A stretch of DNA of 64,000 bases, taken from the NCBI GenBank assembly GCA_963840725.1, contig CAWIZY010000009.1, positions 1-64,000 on the forward strand. The letters are read 5' to 3'. Below the pieces are notes generated by a model that saw nothing but the letters and a program-made list of their open reading frames with translations, was not told where the DNA came from and ran no database searches. This DNA is from CAVWDU01 sp963840725 (lineage in GTDB: Bacteria; Pseudomonadota; Gammaproteobacteria; Pseudomonadales; Halieaceae). This document shows positions 34,924 to 44,525 of the stretch, in pieces. Numbering within the stretch: the stretch's first letter is position 1; every line of letters starts with the position of its first letter. The translations under genes were made by a program, and so were the position numbers.

Positions 34924-37308
34924 ATGTTAACGAGCCTGATCCGAGCCGGCACCGCAGCCAGCCTTGCACTCGCAACCTGCTATCCACACGTGGCCGCGAC
35001 CCAGGTCTCGGAAACACCGCTCCGCCAGAGCGCGGCCACAGAGACTCCTGCCTCCTCCGTGCTCACGCTGCGCGATGCCTCGCGTGATGACCGCTGGCTT
35101 GGGCTTGGGCCGAGGGACGTTCGATGGGCGCCCGATGGAGCAGCCGTATACTTTCGCTGGAATGCTCGTCCCGATGCGTCAGACGTGCCCGAGGCGGATC
35201 CCTGGTACCGCACAGACCGCAACGGGCTGCGCGCCGTGCAGGTGAGCGACCTCGAGGAGATCCGCCACATTCCCGCGGCGCGCATCCAGTGGAGCGCCGA
35301 CAACGACGCGGCGGCCTGGAGCGGCGGATCAACGCTTTTCGTCTGGGACGGGAAGAAAACCCGCGCCGTGGTGTCACTGGAAACGGAAATCCGGGCCGTG
35401 CGTTTTTACGCAGCAGGCGTCGTGCACTTCGAATCGGCGGAAGCGTTGTATCAGTACGTGGTTGCCGGCGGTGAACTTGGGATCCTGGCCCGGCGCACGA
35501 CTCCCGAGGAATCGAAATCAACCGAGGCGGGTGATTGGCTGGCGGGTCAGCAGCGAGACCTGTTCGACTATGTCCGCGATCAGAACGCGCGCAAGGCAGC
35601 GGTGGCTGCAGCCGAACGGGCCGCCACCTTGACCCAGTCGATACCGCTCCAGGAGACACTTCGCGTCGAAGACATAAGCCTGTCACCGGATGGGCGTTTT
35701 CTTACGTTCCGGGCACGGACCCCCGCGACGGACCGACCGCCGACGGAATACATCGACTACATGCATGAGTCCGGCTATGCGACTGTTCTCGAGGCGCGCA
35801 GCAAGGTGGGAGAAACGCGCGACATCCTGCGTCTGGGTATTCTGCCGATGAATCCGGGTGTCCCCGAGGACTCCCTGCAAATTACCTGGGTCACGCTGGC
35901 CGAAGCCGGGGACAGGAACACCGTGCCGCATGGACCGTTCTGGAGTCCCGATGGCAGGCGCGCCCTGGTGCAGTTCATCGGAGAGGATCACCAGGATGTC
36001 TGGTTCGCGGAGCTCGATGTCGAGCGCGGTTCAACCACCGTCATAACGCATGACCATGACGATGCGTGGATAGGGGGTCCGCCGATCCAGGCGAACTACC
36101 TGCGTCCGGCGCTGCTGGAGTGGCTCCCCGATGGCCGCTGGGTGTTCGCGTCCGAGCGCTCGGGATGGAGCCACCTGTACGTTGTCGACGAGTCCGGCGA
36201 GGTCTCGCCGCTCACTTTCGGGCCCTGGGAGGTGCGCGAGGCAGCGCTGTCGCGAAACCGGGATGCCTGGCTGCTGCAAACGAGCCGCGAGCACCCCGCC
36301 AACGATCATCTCTATCGCATGCCCGCCGCCGGCGGCAGCATGAAAGTATTGACGTCCGGAAAAGGTCGCAACGAAGGCTGGTTGTCGCCTGACGGAAAGC
36401 GATTGGCCCTGATCCACAGTACGGCAACGGATCTGCCCGATCTATTCATCGACTCGATGTCTGGCAATGCGGCCGTCCGGATAACCGAGAGCGGCAGCGA
36501 AAACTACCGAGCGCTCGAGCTTGCTGAGCCGGAAATCGTCTCCTTCCCGCATCCCGACGGCGATGCTGTCTGGGCCGCGTTGTATAAGCCCAGGATGCCT
36601 CATCCGGATCGACCCGCGGTGATCCACGTCCACGGGGGCGGCTACCGGCAGTTCGCCCATCGAGGCTGGTCCGTTTATGGCTGGGCCCTGCATATCGGTT
36701 TTCTCAACTACCTGGTGCAGCAGGGCTTCACAGTGCTCGACTTCGACTATCGTGGCGGCGCGGGCTTTGGTCGCGACTATCGAACCGATATCGCCCGCTC
36801 AATGGGATTGAACGATGCAGACGGTGTGGTCGCGGCAGCCGCCTGGCTTGCGAGCGAGCGTGGCATCGATGCGAAGCGGATCGGGATGCACGGCGTCTCC
36901 TACGGAGGCTTTCTTACGCTCATGACCCTGTTCCGACACCCGGGATCGGTAGCAGCAGGCATCGCGCGCGCCTCGGTTACTGACTGGGCGCATTACTCCG
37001 ATGCCTGGACGAGCCGTATACTCGGCGTGCCACGCGAGGCAGCGGAGGCCTACACCCGATCGAGCCCCATCTATTACGCCGAGGGGCTCGAGGATCCGCT
37101 GCTGCTGACGCATGGCATCCTTGACGACAACGTTCATTTTCAGGATGCGGTTCGGCTTGTCCAGAGACTGATAGAACTCGAAAAGGACTTTGAGGTCATG
37201 TACTACCCGGTACAGCCACACACGATCGCAACGGAGCCCTCCCGCTACGATTTTGTGCGCCGGGCAATGAGCTTTTTTGAGAAGCATCTGCTGAGCGACC
37301 AGCGCTGA
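34924..37308 (+). CDS. Exported S9 family peptidase (dipeptidyl-peptidase IV/prolyl oligopeptidase type)
   Basis: A 794-aa serine peptidase. Residues 1-25 are a signal peptide (MLTSLIRAGTAASLALATCY ending VAA). The middle is a beta-propeller with repeated SPDG/SPDGR motifs (ISLSPDGRFLTF; FWSPDGRRALVQF; LSPDGKRLAL). The catalytic domain has Ser659 in GMHGVSYGGFL, Asp734 in GILDDNVHFQD and His766 in YPVQPHTI. A Glu usually precedes that His region (YPxExH); here it is Pro-Gln-Pro-His, a small oddity. It would release N-terminal dipeptides or cut short peptides in the periplasm. The ATG at 34924 was chosen because it starts the signal peptide. Confidence 0.92.
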   Translation: MLTSLIRAGTAASLALATCYPHVAATQVSETPLRQSAATETPASSVLTLRDASRDDRWLGLGPRDVRWAPDGAAVYFRWNARPDASDVPEADPWYRTDRNGLRAVQVSDLEEIRHIPAARIQWSADNDAAAWSGGSTLFVWDGKKTRAVVSLETEIRAVRFYAAGVVHFESAEALYQYVVAGGELGILARRTTPEESKSTEAGDWLAGQQRDLFDYVRDQNARKAAVAAAERAATLTQSIPLQETLRVEDISLSPDGRFLTFRARTPATDRPPTEYIDYMHESGYATVLEARSKVGETRDILRLGILPMNPGVPEDSLQITWVTLAEAGDRNTVPHGPFWSPDGRRALVQFIGEDHQDVWFAELDVERGSTTVITHDHDDAWIGGPPIQANYLRPALLEWLPDGRWVFASERSGWSHLYVVDESGEVSPLTFGPWEVREAALSRNRDAWLLQTSREHPANDHLYRMPAAGGSMKVLTSGKGRNEGWLSPDGKRLALIHSTATDLPDLFIDSMSGNAAVRITESGSENYRALELAEPEIVSFPHPDGDAVWAALYKPRMPHPDRPAVIHVHGGGYRQFAHRGWSVYGWALHIGFLNYLVQQGFTVLDFDYRGGAGFGRDYRTDIARSMGLNDADGVVAAAAWLASERGIDAKRIGMHGVSYGGFLTLMTLFRHPGSVAAGIARASVTDWAHYSDAWTSRILGVPREAAEAYTRSSPIYYAEGLEDPLLLTHGILDDNVHFQDAVRLVQRLIELEKDFEVMYYPVQPHTIATEPSRYDFVRRAMSFFEKHLLSDQR

Positions 37309-37411
37309 GTCTAACGGAGAGAAGCGCGCATGGGCGCGGGACATGAGGTCGTGGATGCACGCTTGCGCAGTTTCTGCGGTTAGTACCCGCACTTTCTAAG
37401 GGAGACAGGAA

Positions 37412-37555
37412 ATGGACTATGTCGATGTCACTTTCATGCCCTATAATCCGGACGAGTATGCACGCGCTGCACCTGACGGAGTCGAGACACTGTGCACGGC
37501 TTTGGTGGAGCCTGCGCACGCGCGTCCTTGCACTACAGGCACAACCCTTCAATGA
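37412..37555 (+). CDS. Possible small protein or gene remnant (47 aa)
   Basis: An ATG preceded by GGGAGACAGGAA opens a 47-codon frame (MDYVDVTFMPYNPDEYARAA, then PDGVETLCTALVEP). The ribosome site is much better than for most spurious frames, and the beginning looks protein-like. It stops 22 bp before the DUF2891 start. It could be a translated leader or the N-terminal stub of a lost gene. I do not recognise it. Confidence 0.35.
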   Translation: MDYVDVTFMPYNPDEYARAAPDGVETLCTALVEPAHARPCTTGTTLQ

Positions 37556-37577
37556 TCTGGTTTATGGGAGTTTCCTC

Positions 37578-38705
37578 ATGCGACGGCTATCCATTGTCCC
37601 GTTGATCATGTCGTACTTTCTTGGTGGCAACGCGGTAGCCGAGATAGCCGATACCGTTTTGCCCGAGGCGCGGCCGGGAGTTGCTGGTGATAAGTTCGCG
37701 ACACTCGCTCTCGCCTGCGTTCACCGCGCGTATCCCAACAAGATCGCCCATGTGCTGCAGTCCGATACCGACGCCCGTCCACCGCAGGAACTGACCCCGG
37801 CGTTTTATGGGTGCTATGACTGGCACTCCTCAGTGCATGGACATTGGCTACTGGTGCGAATTCTCCAAGCCGACCCGGCCTCGCCGTTTCGATCGCAAAT
37901 CGAAAACGCGCTGTCCCGGAGCCTTACGGCTGCCAACATTCGTGGAGAGTTGTCCTACTACCAGGGGGAAGGCCGTGAGAGTTTCGAGCGACCCTATGGC
38001 ATTGCCTGGCTCCTGATGTTGGTTGCGGAGCTGCATGAGAGTAATCTTCCGGAGGCAGCAGCCTGGCGCGAGGCGCTCCGCCCGCTGGAGCAGGCTATAG
38101 TCGCACGAGTCCGGAAGTGGCTTGGCAATCTCCACTATCCCATTCGTGTGGGCACACACAACCAGACCGCTTTCGCGTTTACCCTGATGCTCGATTACGC
38201 GCGCATCACTGGCAATTCTGCGTTGGAGACACTGGTCACTGACAAGGCGGTGGCATTTTACCGCGACGATACCGCTTGCCCGTTATCGTACGAACCCTCC
38301 GGGGAAGACTTTCTCTCCCCCTGCCTCGAAGAAGCGGACCTGATGCGACGGATTCTGCCGCCAAACCAGTTCGCTGCCTGGCTCGAGGCCTTCCTGCCGG
38401 AACTGCCCACTGCGGCCTCCGGGGATTGGCTGACACCGGGCATAGTGACCGATCCCGCCGATGGCAAGCTCGCGCACCTGCATGGGCTCAACCTGTCCCG
38501 CGCCTGGGCGCTGGAGGGAATTGCCGGGGCGCTACCCGCGGGGGATCCACGCCGCGAGGCCCTGCTGGCGAGCGCCGAGACTCACCGCGCCCGCGGCCTG
38601 GCGGCGGTGTCTGGTGAACACTACGCAGGAAGTCACTGGCTCGGCACTTTCGCCACCTACCTGACCACGCAGCGGGGCCTGGAAAGCCCTACGATGCCAC
38701 GTTGA
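37578..38705 (+). CDS. Exported DUF2891 family protein
   Basis: A 375-aa protein with a signal peptide (MRRLSIVPLIMSYFLGGNAV ending AEA-like) and an all-helical body rich in Trp, His and Asp: YGCYDWHSSVHGHWLLVRIL, ERPYGIAWLLMLVAELHES, VGTHNQTAFAFTLMLDYARI and DWLTPGIVTDPADGKLAHLH. This is the DUF2891 family, with an alpha/alpha-toroid pattern similar to glycan-processing enzymes, but without a known reaction. The start was chosen at the signal peptide; the longer frame has no ribosome site. It follows the S9 peptidase gene on the same strand after about 270 bp. Confidence 0.82.
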   Translation: MRRLSIVPLIMSYFLGGNAVAEIADTVLPEARPGVAGDKFATLALACVHRAYPNKIAHVLQSDTDARPPQELTPAFYGCYDWHSSVHGHWLLVRILQADPASPFRSQIENALSRSLTAANIRGELSYYQGEGRESFERPYGIAWLLMLVAELHESNLPEAAAWREALRPLEQAIVARVRKWLGNLHYPIRVGTHNQTAFAFTLMLDYARITGNSALETLVTDKAVAFYRDDTACPLSYEPSGEDFLSPCLEEADLMRRILPPNQFAAWLEAFLPELPTAASGDWLTPGIVTDPADGKLAHLHGLNLSRAWALEGIAGALPAGDPRREALLASAETHRARGLAAVSGEHYAGSHWLGTFATYLTTQRGLESPTMPR

Positions 38706-38799
38706 GGCAGCCAGATTGTCAACTACCGGTTGTCTAGGAGCCTGTTGGAAGGCAGCCTGCGCCACGAAACCAGAACGAGGCAAAGGCAACCAGGGGCAA

Positions 38800-38895
38800 C
38801 CAGGACACCCACCTCAACTTTCGCTTTCTTCAACGCGTAAAGCGGGACACCCACTATAACGCTAGTTAAACATAGAGAGGGGTGTCCAGCTTACT
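38800..38895. repeat. Repeat cluster F
   Basis: Left arms at 38803 (GGACACCCACC) and 38845 (GGACACCCACT) and one variant right arm at 38877 (GAGGGGTGTCC followed by AGCTTACTG). The spacer CGCTAGTTAAACATAGAG is closely similar to that of cluster A (AGCTAGTTAAACATTGAG), so A and F are one subfamily. Confidence 0.87.
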
Positions 38896-38932
38896 GTCAG
38901 CGTTGGTTAACCGCATTTGCGGGGGGTGTTCG

Positions 38933-39937
38933 CTAATTGCCTACAAGTTCAACCCGCCGGTTGAGCGCCTGTCCTGCTTTAGTTGAATTACTTGCCACCG
39001 GCGCCATCGGGCCAACACCGCCGGCTGTTAAGCGCTTCGCAGCAATACCGTGTTTGCCCGTCAGTGCCTCAACAACTGACTCGGCTCGTCGTCTTGAGAG
39101 TTCGAGATTGTAGTCCAGGGCACCCTCGTTATCTGTGTGTCCCACCACATAAATGTTGATAGACGGATCGTTGTTCATGGCGGCTGTAATGGCGTCCAGG
39201 GCCGGTGCGGATTCGGGTTTTATGGCCGCGCTGTCAAAGTCGAAGTAAATGCCGTACAGCGCGATGTGACCTGTATCAGTCAGCGCTTTGGTGATTGTTT
39301 CAGGTTCGACCACCACTAGCGTGGCTTCAAAATCCTGGCTTTTGACGACGTCCAGGTGTATCAGGGCCTGCCCGGCTGCATACTGGTCACCCGTATAAAG
39401 GTCGCGGTCCGTTCTCACAGCGGAATACAGTGAGACCGTGTATTGGGCATCGTTGGTCAGCACGGTTGCGTACCAGTAGCTTTGATCAACGTAAAACGCG
39501 GGGTTCCCGTACTTGTAGCCGGGATTGTCCATTGTAGAGTTGAACTGCTTCGCGTCGGCCCAGACAAACGCCTGTCCAAGGTTACTCGGGCAGTCTTTAC
39601 GGCATGAGAACTTTTCGGTGACTTCTCCCAAATCTTCAAACGCCTGTTGATAGTTTCTCAGAATAGCCAGCGAACCAACTGCTTTCGGGCCAACATAAAC
39701 GATCCGGGTCAACTCGCCCTCCGCCGAGTCTGTGATCACGTTTCTGCCCTCGATCGCGGAAAGGAACTCACCTTCTCCGTAGGATTCCTGTGAATAGCCT
39801 ACGATAAAGGAACCATCGATTCTCGGAACCTCCGGGTGATCCCTTGCTCCTGTCATGTCCTTCTGAGCGTAAAGCGCACTTGCGGGTACTAAGGTCAAGC
39901 CGAGAACCCAAAGCACGATTGAACTGATCTTCAACAT
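38933..39937 (-). CDS. OmpA-like peptidoglycan-associated outer-membrane protein
   Basis: A 334-aa exported protein with signal peptide MLKISSIVLWVLGLTLVPAS (to ALYA). Residues 25-220 are a domain of unknown function with two cysteines close together (FSCRKDCPSN). Residues 225-334 are an OmpA C-terminal domain: LYGIYFDFDSAAIKPESAPAL, then YVVGHTDNEGALDYNLELSR and RRAESVVEAL, ending LNRRVELVGN. The Asp and Arg of this domain bind diaminopimelate, so it links the outer membrane to peptidoglycan. The N-terminal part may be DUF4892-like, which is only a guess. Confidence 0.88.
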   Translation of the reverse strand: MLKISSIVLWVLGLTLVPASALYAQKDMTGARDHPEVPRIDGSFIVGYSQESYGEGEFLSAIEGRNVITDSAEGELTRIVYVGPKAVGSLAILRNYQQAFEDLGEVTEKFSCRKDCPSNLGQAFVWADAKQFNSTMDNPGYKYGNPAFYVDQSYWYATVLTNDAQYTVSLYSAVRTDRDLYTGDQYAAGQALIHLDVVKSQDFEATLVVVEPETITKALTDTGHIALYGIYFDFDSAAIKPESAPALDAITAAMNNDPSINIYVVGHTDNEGALDYNLELSRRRAESVVEALTGKHGIAAKRLTAGGVGPMAPVASNSTKAGQALNRRVELVGN

Positions 39938-40048
39938 AGTCGAGCTCCGATGGTTGCCATGCACTGCGGACGGTTGTCAGATAAGTATAGGCGCAGTACG
40001 CCTATCGTGCTCTAAGGCCAGGTCGTAGCCGCACCCGGGTAGCTCATT

Positions 40049-40234
40049 GTGCGGAGAGAAAAACCTGGCGCTGTGCGAAGATGGCAGGCTGCACCCCGAG
40101 TCGCCCCGGACGACGGTTTCAGGAAAGACGAACTCGAGGCGGACGTGTACGGCGTGACGCTGGCAATCCCCGAAGCGCTGGCTGCAAAAGAAAAGCCGGG
40201 GCGCTCCATGCGTGACGCAGAGGAAGAATCATGA
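40049..40234 (+). CDS. Small charged protein translationally coupled to dbpA (uncertain)
   Basis: A 61-codon frame starting GTG and rich in Arg, Glu and Lys (MRREKPGAVRRWQAAPRVAP; PEALAAKEKPGRSMRDAEEE). Its TGA overlaps the dbpA ATG as ATGA, the usual sign of coupled genes. No ribosome site is evident before the GTG. It may be the end of an open frame without function; I do not recognise it. Confidence 0.3.
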   Translation: MRREKPGAVRRWQAAPRVAPDDGFRKDELEADVYGVTLAIPEALAAKEKPGRSMRDAEEES

Positions 40235-41613
40235 CAGAGCTCAGTTTCTCACAATTGCCCTTGCCGCCGGCTCTCATCGAGAACCTGGACAGCATGGGCT
40301 ACCATGAAATGACCGCCATTCAGGCCGCTTCCCTTCACCTCGCGTTAGCCGGAAAGGATCTCATCGCACAGGCTCGAACCGGCAGTGGCAAAACGGCGGC
40401 ATTCTCCCTGCCGCTGCTTTGCCGGCTGAACCCGAGGGATTTCGGTGCGCAGGCGCTGGTGCTGTGCCCCACGCGGGAGCTGGCCACCCAGGTAGCCACC
40501 GAGATCAGACGACTGGCCCGCTACCAGGCCAATATCAAGGTTGTAACTCTCTGTGGCGGTCAGGCCATCGGCCCTCAGATCGGTTCACTGGAGCACGGCG
40601 GTCATATCATCGTCGGCACACCGGGACGCATCAAAGATCACCTGCGTAAACAGACCCTCGATCTGTCTAGAGTAAAAACTCTGGTGCTGGACGAGGCCGA
40701 CCGCATGCTGGAGATGGGTTTTGCCCAGGACATCGGCGATATCATCGACACCACACCGGCCAGCCGGCAGACCCTGCTGTTCTCGGCCACCTACCCGACT
40801 GACATAAAGGACATGAGTAGTCGATTCCAGACCGACGCGGAACGGGTTCAGGTCGAGACCCAGCACACCAGCCAGCAGATCGAGCAACATTTCTATATCT
40901 GCCAGGCCACAGACAGGCGAGCCGCGCTGTTGCAGATCATCGCTCATCACCAGCCGGAACAGGCGGTCGTGTTCTGCAATACCAAGGAGGGCGTGCGCGA
41001 CGTTACCCGTACCCTCACGGAGGCCCACGACAGCGCGACGGCCCTTCACGGAGACCTTGAGCAGCGTGAACGAGACCAGGTTCTGGTGCAGTTCAGGCAG
41101 GGCAGCGTGCGCTTGCTGGTGGCCACGGACGTTGCGGCCCGCGGGCTGGACATTGACGATCTGCCTGCGGTGATCAACTACGACCTGCCCAGGGACACGG
41201 AACAGTACGTACATCGTATCGGTCGCACCGGTCGAGCCGGCAAATCCGGCGTGGCCCTGAGCCTGTTCACGGAGAAAGAGCGTCATCGACTGGACGCGAT
41301 TGCCGGCTACCAGTCCCGTGAAATCGAGTTCGAGGCCGTGGAGCGGCTCCGGCCAGCGCACGCGAGCCTGTCGGCGCCCGTTTTCGTGACGATTGCTATT
41401 GCCGGAGGGCGCAAGCAGAAAGTGCGCCCTGGTGACATTCTGGGAGCGCTGACGCGTGAAGGAGGCATTGAAGGCAAGGCCGTCGGTAAAATCGACGTAC
41501 TGGACCACACTGCCTACGTCGCCATCGAGCGAACCACTTCCGAGCGTGCATTGGAGCAATTGCTGAATGGAAAGATCAAGGGCCGCAAGTTCAAGGCACA
41601 TATTCTGCGCTGA
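40231..41613 (+). CDS. dbpA: ATP-dependent RNA helicase DbpA
   Basis: A 460-aa DEAD-box helicase that remodels 23S rRNA (helix 92) during 50S assembly. The Q-motif region is MGYHEMTAIQAASLHLAL; motif I ARTGSGKT, PTRELA, GG, TPGR, VLDEADRM (DEAD), FSATYP, then helicase C with ATDVAARGLDID and HRIGRTGRAG. Residues about 385-460 are the DbpA RNA-binding domain (FVTIAIAGGRKQKVRPGDIL; IDVLDHTAYVAIER), which separates DbpA from other DEAD-box proteins. Usual length. Repeat cluster G follows directly. Confidence 0.95.
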   Translation: MTELSFSQLPLPPALIENLDSMGYHEMTAIQAASLHLALAGKDLIAQARTGSGKTAAFSLPLLCRLNPRDFGAQALVLCPTRELATQVATEIRRLARYQANIKVVTLCGGQAIGPQIGSLEHGGHIIVGTPGRIKDHLRKQTLDLSRVKTLVLDEADRMLEMGFAQDIGDIIDTTPASRQTLLFSATYPTDIKDMSSRFQTDAERVQVETQHTSQQIEQHFYICQATDRRAALLQIIAHHQPEQAVVFCNTKEGVRDVTRTLTEAHDSATALHGDLEQRERDQVLVQFRQGSVRLLVATDVAARGLDIDDLPAVINYDLPRDTEQYVHRIGRTGRAGKSGVALSLFTEKERHRLDAIAGYQSREIEFEAVERLRPAHASLSAPVFVTIAIAGGRKQKVRPGDILGALTREGGIEGKAVGKIDVLDHTAYVAIERTTSERALEQLLNGKIKGRKFKAHILR

Positions 41614-41639
41614 AACAGTCCGACGCCGGGTGGTTGCTG

Positions 41640-41855
41640 GAAACAGGACACCCACGCCAATTGGCGCTAAACAGGACACCCACGACAATTTGTAAGTATC
41701 AAGCTGGTTAGACGCTAAACAGGACTCCCGCGATCGCTAAACAGGACACCCACGATAATTTGTAAGTATCAAGCTGGATGGAGGCTGAGTTCGTCTTTTG
41801 CCTGATCGTTCTGCTTGGGTGGGTGTCCTGCCTACTTCTGCTTGGGTGGGTCGGC
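41640..41855. repeat. Repeat cluster G
   Basis: Left arms at 41646, 41674 and 41744 plus a degenerate one at 41722, in units GCTAAACAGGACACCCACGA followed by CAATTTGTAAGTATCAAGCTGG. A right arm at 41818 is followed by TGCCTACTTC, and a partial one lies near 41844 (GGGTGGG). This subfamily, with AATTTGTAAGTA inside, is the same as cluster I at 46.3 kb. Confidence 0.88.
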
Positions 41856-42382
41856 GGTGACCTGCTGCACATTAGCAGGGTGACGGAGCCCGTGGGAAAC
41901 GGGACGTGCGGCGAAGTCGTTACGACAAGATGCGTCTCTAGGCTGAGTATTGGAAGGTTGAGGAACACGAACCGATTAAACCGTGTCTATGGGTTGAAAT
42001 GTCACCACCACCTACACGACTTATCAGGTGGTATACGGATTAGAGCAGGCTACATGTAGGAGTTTGCTCTCGAAGGGCTGTCGTACATGTACGCCGGCAG
42101 GCCGGGTGCCACGGGGAGAACATAACCAGACCGTGGCGTCTGTATCGACTTGCAGCAAGCAAGGGCAAAGATTGCGATCGGCAACCTAACCAATACGTTT
42201 GAGTCCGGCATGTGGACTGGGGAAGGTCTATCGAAATGGCAAGGGAATGTGGCCCCAATGATCGATAGGCTGGCGGAGTTCCCGTAGTAGTCTGAGGCAG
42301 GGAAAGCCTGCTACATGGCGAAGGGGAACAGTTTGAGCGGCTTGCGCGGCGGATTAACTGACCGATAGAGAGGTGAAGACCT

Positions 42383-43911
42383 TTGATAATCAGTGAAATG
42401 CAGAGCAAGCTGGCGGCATGGTCCTCGGAGGACAGCGGACGCAAGTTCGACCGACTCCTGAGGATGATTGCTGAACGGTCGTGGTTGCAAGAGGCTGCCC
42501 GAGTGACTCTGGCGTCGAAAGGCGCGAGGACACCGGGCATCGACGGTATGGACAAGCAAGCAATGGAGCAGACATCCAGCACCAGTTGGATACAATCCGC
42601 GCCGAGTTGCTGTCAGGTGGCTACCAGCCATTGCCTGCGAGGCGAGTCTATATCCCGAAAGCCAACGGCAAGCAACGGCCATTGGGTATTCCGACCCTGC
42701 GGGATCGGATTGTACAACGTGCGATGCTTATGGCCATGGAACCTATCTGGGAAAGCGACTTCCATCGCCTTTCCTATGGCTTCAGGCCGGAGCGGAGTGT
42801 GCATCACGCGATTCGTACCGTGAAGTTCCAGCTTCAGGATGGTACCGAAACATCAGGACGCTGGGTGATCGAAGGTGATCTCGCCAGTTACTTTGATACG
42901 GTACATCACAAACTGCTGATGAGCTGCGTTCGGAAACGGATTCGAGATAAACGCTTTTTGTTACTGCTTTGGCGATTCATAAAAGCAGGCCACGTGGATA
43001 AAGGCCTGTTCCGAGCTTCCAGTGAAGGTGTACCGCAGGGTGGGGTTATCTCACCGCTTCTGTCGAATATCATGCTCAACGAGTTTGATCAGTGGCTGGA
43101 GGCGAAGTACCTGAGCAAAAAGGCCCGGAAAGACCGCTGGTACTGGAACAACGGCAGTATCAAGCGGGAACGTCCCATTGCTCTTCGTGAGAATCGGCAA
43201 TGGCTGCCTGCGGTAGCCTACTGTCGATATGCGGACGACTTTGTGATGATCGTCAAAGGTAGCAAGGCGCAGGCCGTGGTCATCCGCGAAGAATGTCGGG
43301 AGTTCCTGGAACGCAGACTCAAACTGACGCTCAACATGGATAAAACCCATGTTACCCACGTCAACGATGGTTTTACCTTCTTGGGGCACCGCATCATCCG
43401 TAAGCGGGGGCCACGGGGTACGATGCGGCCGGTCACGACGATACCCATGGATAAGTTCCGAAGCTTTGCGCACAAACTGGCTGAAGAACTGTCTGGCAAT
43501 TATAGTGTGAACAAGATTGATATGGTGGAAAGTCTGAATCGCAGATTGGCGGGGTGGGCTAACTTCTACCAATTTACGGACTATACCGCAGTCATTTACG
43601 GGAAACTGGACAGAATTGTCTTCTGGAAACTCGCACGATGGCTGGCAAGGAAGTACCGAACCTCTATAAAGTCGCTGATGCGGCATTGGGTCCGGCGCCC
43701 TGTCGAGGGCAGCGCTAAAATATGGCAGCTCTTGGGCAGAAGTGGAAATGGCAATCTATGCGGAGTGACACTGCGGCGTTTGGTTACCAGTCGCAAGTGT
43801 CAATTCCGGTGGCGTAATCCTGAAATCAACCCATTCATCACTCGGGAAGAGGAACGGAACACTGTCACCTCACGTTACGATGATGTCGCCATGGCTTTGA
43901 GCCATGCTTAG
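42383..43911 (+). pseudogene. ltrA: Group II intron reverse transcriptase/maturase, frameshifted
   Basis: The protein starts at ATG 42383 (MIISEMQSKLAAWSSEDSGR) and runs to GIDGMDKQAMEQ. The family sequence then continues in another frame (IQHQLDTIRAELLSGGYQPL) to the TAG at 43911, so one indel near 42565-42575 splits it. The main part has all RT motifs, including RWVIEGDLASYFDTV, VPQGGVISPLLSNIML and CRYADDFVMIV (catalytic YADD), then the maturase X domain (LNRRLAGWANFYQF). No HNH endonuclease domain is obvious at the C-terminus. With the N-terminal RT region out of frame it is probably inactive unless the indel is an error. Confidence 0.82.
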
Positions 43912-43916
43912 ATGGA

Positions 43917-43992
43917 GAGCCGTATGCGCTGAAAGGTGCACGTACGGTTCGGAGAGGAGAAGCAGGGAAATAGTTCGACTACGCCCTGCTTC
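43917..43992 (+). ncRNA. Group II intron domains V and VI
   Basis: Domain V (43917-43950, 34 nt) starts GAGCCGTATGCGC and ends CACGTACGGTTC, pairing into the conserved stem with the catalytic AGC and a GAAA-type loop. Domain VI (about 43955-43995) forms a nine-pair stem and should carry the bulged branch-point A. Domain V lies six bases after the maturase stop. Confidence 0.85.
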
Positions 43993-44003
43993 TTACTCTA
44001 CTC

Positions 44004-44486
44004 CGGACGGGGGAAGGCTGGTTGTACCTGACGGTTGTGGTTGATCTGTTCTGCGGACAGGTAATCGGTTGGTCTATGAGCGGCCGTATGGATCGCCAAC
44101 TGGTCATCCAGGCCGTTCTAATGGCCTTGTGGCAGCGAAAGAGCAAGGAATCGGTGGTACTGCATTCCGATCGCGGCTCGCAGTTCACCAGCCATGAGTA
44201 TCAGCAGTTCCTGTCAGGCCACAACATAACTTGCAGCATGAGTGCTGTTGGCAGCTGCTACGACAACGCTGCTGCCGAGAGCTTCTTTGGCTTGCTGAAA
44301 CGAGAGAGGGTCAACCGCCGTCGATATGTCACCCGGGCCGAAGCCAGGGCCGATGTGTTCGAATACATCGAGCTGACATACAATCCGAGGAGGCGCAGGA
44401 AACTAGAGCAATCGAGTCAAACTGCTCTAACTGAGAGTCCGCCGTGGCGGGGTAAAACCAGGGTGTCCTGTCTACTCCATTCTTCC
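44004..44486 (+). pseudogene. IS3-family transposase (OrfB integrase core), C-terminal fragment
   Basis: The fragment begins directly after the group II intron with TGEGWLYLTVVVDLFCGQVI (first catalytic Asp), then VVLHSDRGSQFTSHEY (second Asp) and SCYDNAAAESFFGLLKRERV (catalytic Glu), ending FEYIELTYNPRRRRK. The N-terminal half of OrfB and all of OrfA are missing. The C-terminus departs from the usual ending after RRRRK. At 44457-44476 the DNA reads AGGGTGTCCTGTCTACTCC, very like a right arm of the dispersed repeat family. Confidence 0.85.
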
Positions 44487-44525
44487 ACTAACTCCGATCA
44501 GGACTCCGTCACTGGCACACCAACG

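Larger units (their letters stand above)
41906..43998 (+). mobile_element. Group II intron (about 2.1 kb) with maturase frame
   Basis: The 3' part has a perfect domain V at 43917-43950 and a domain VI hairpin whose stem pairs GAAGCAGGG (43959) with CCCTGCTTC (43984). The maturase frame lies in domain IV. A GTGCGG at 41906 suits the 5' consensus GTGYG, but the true 5' boundary may lie anywhere between about 41855 and 41906 and the 3' end between 43992 and 44003. The 5' side borders repeat cluster G; the 3' side continues in an IS3-type transposase fragment. Because the IS half 5' of the intron is not present, the intron did not simply insert into an intact IS copy, or the left part was lost later. 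Confidence 0.85.

Noticed and set aside
42383..43911. Diversity-generating retroelement reverse transcriptase
   Set aside because: The RT has a maturase X domain and is followed by a clear group II domain V and VI; no template/variable repeat pair was seen.
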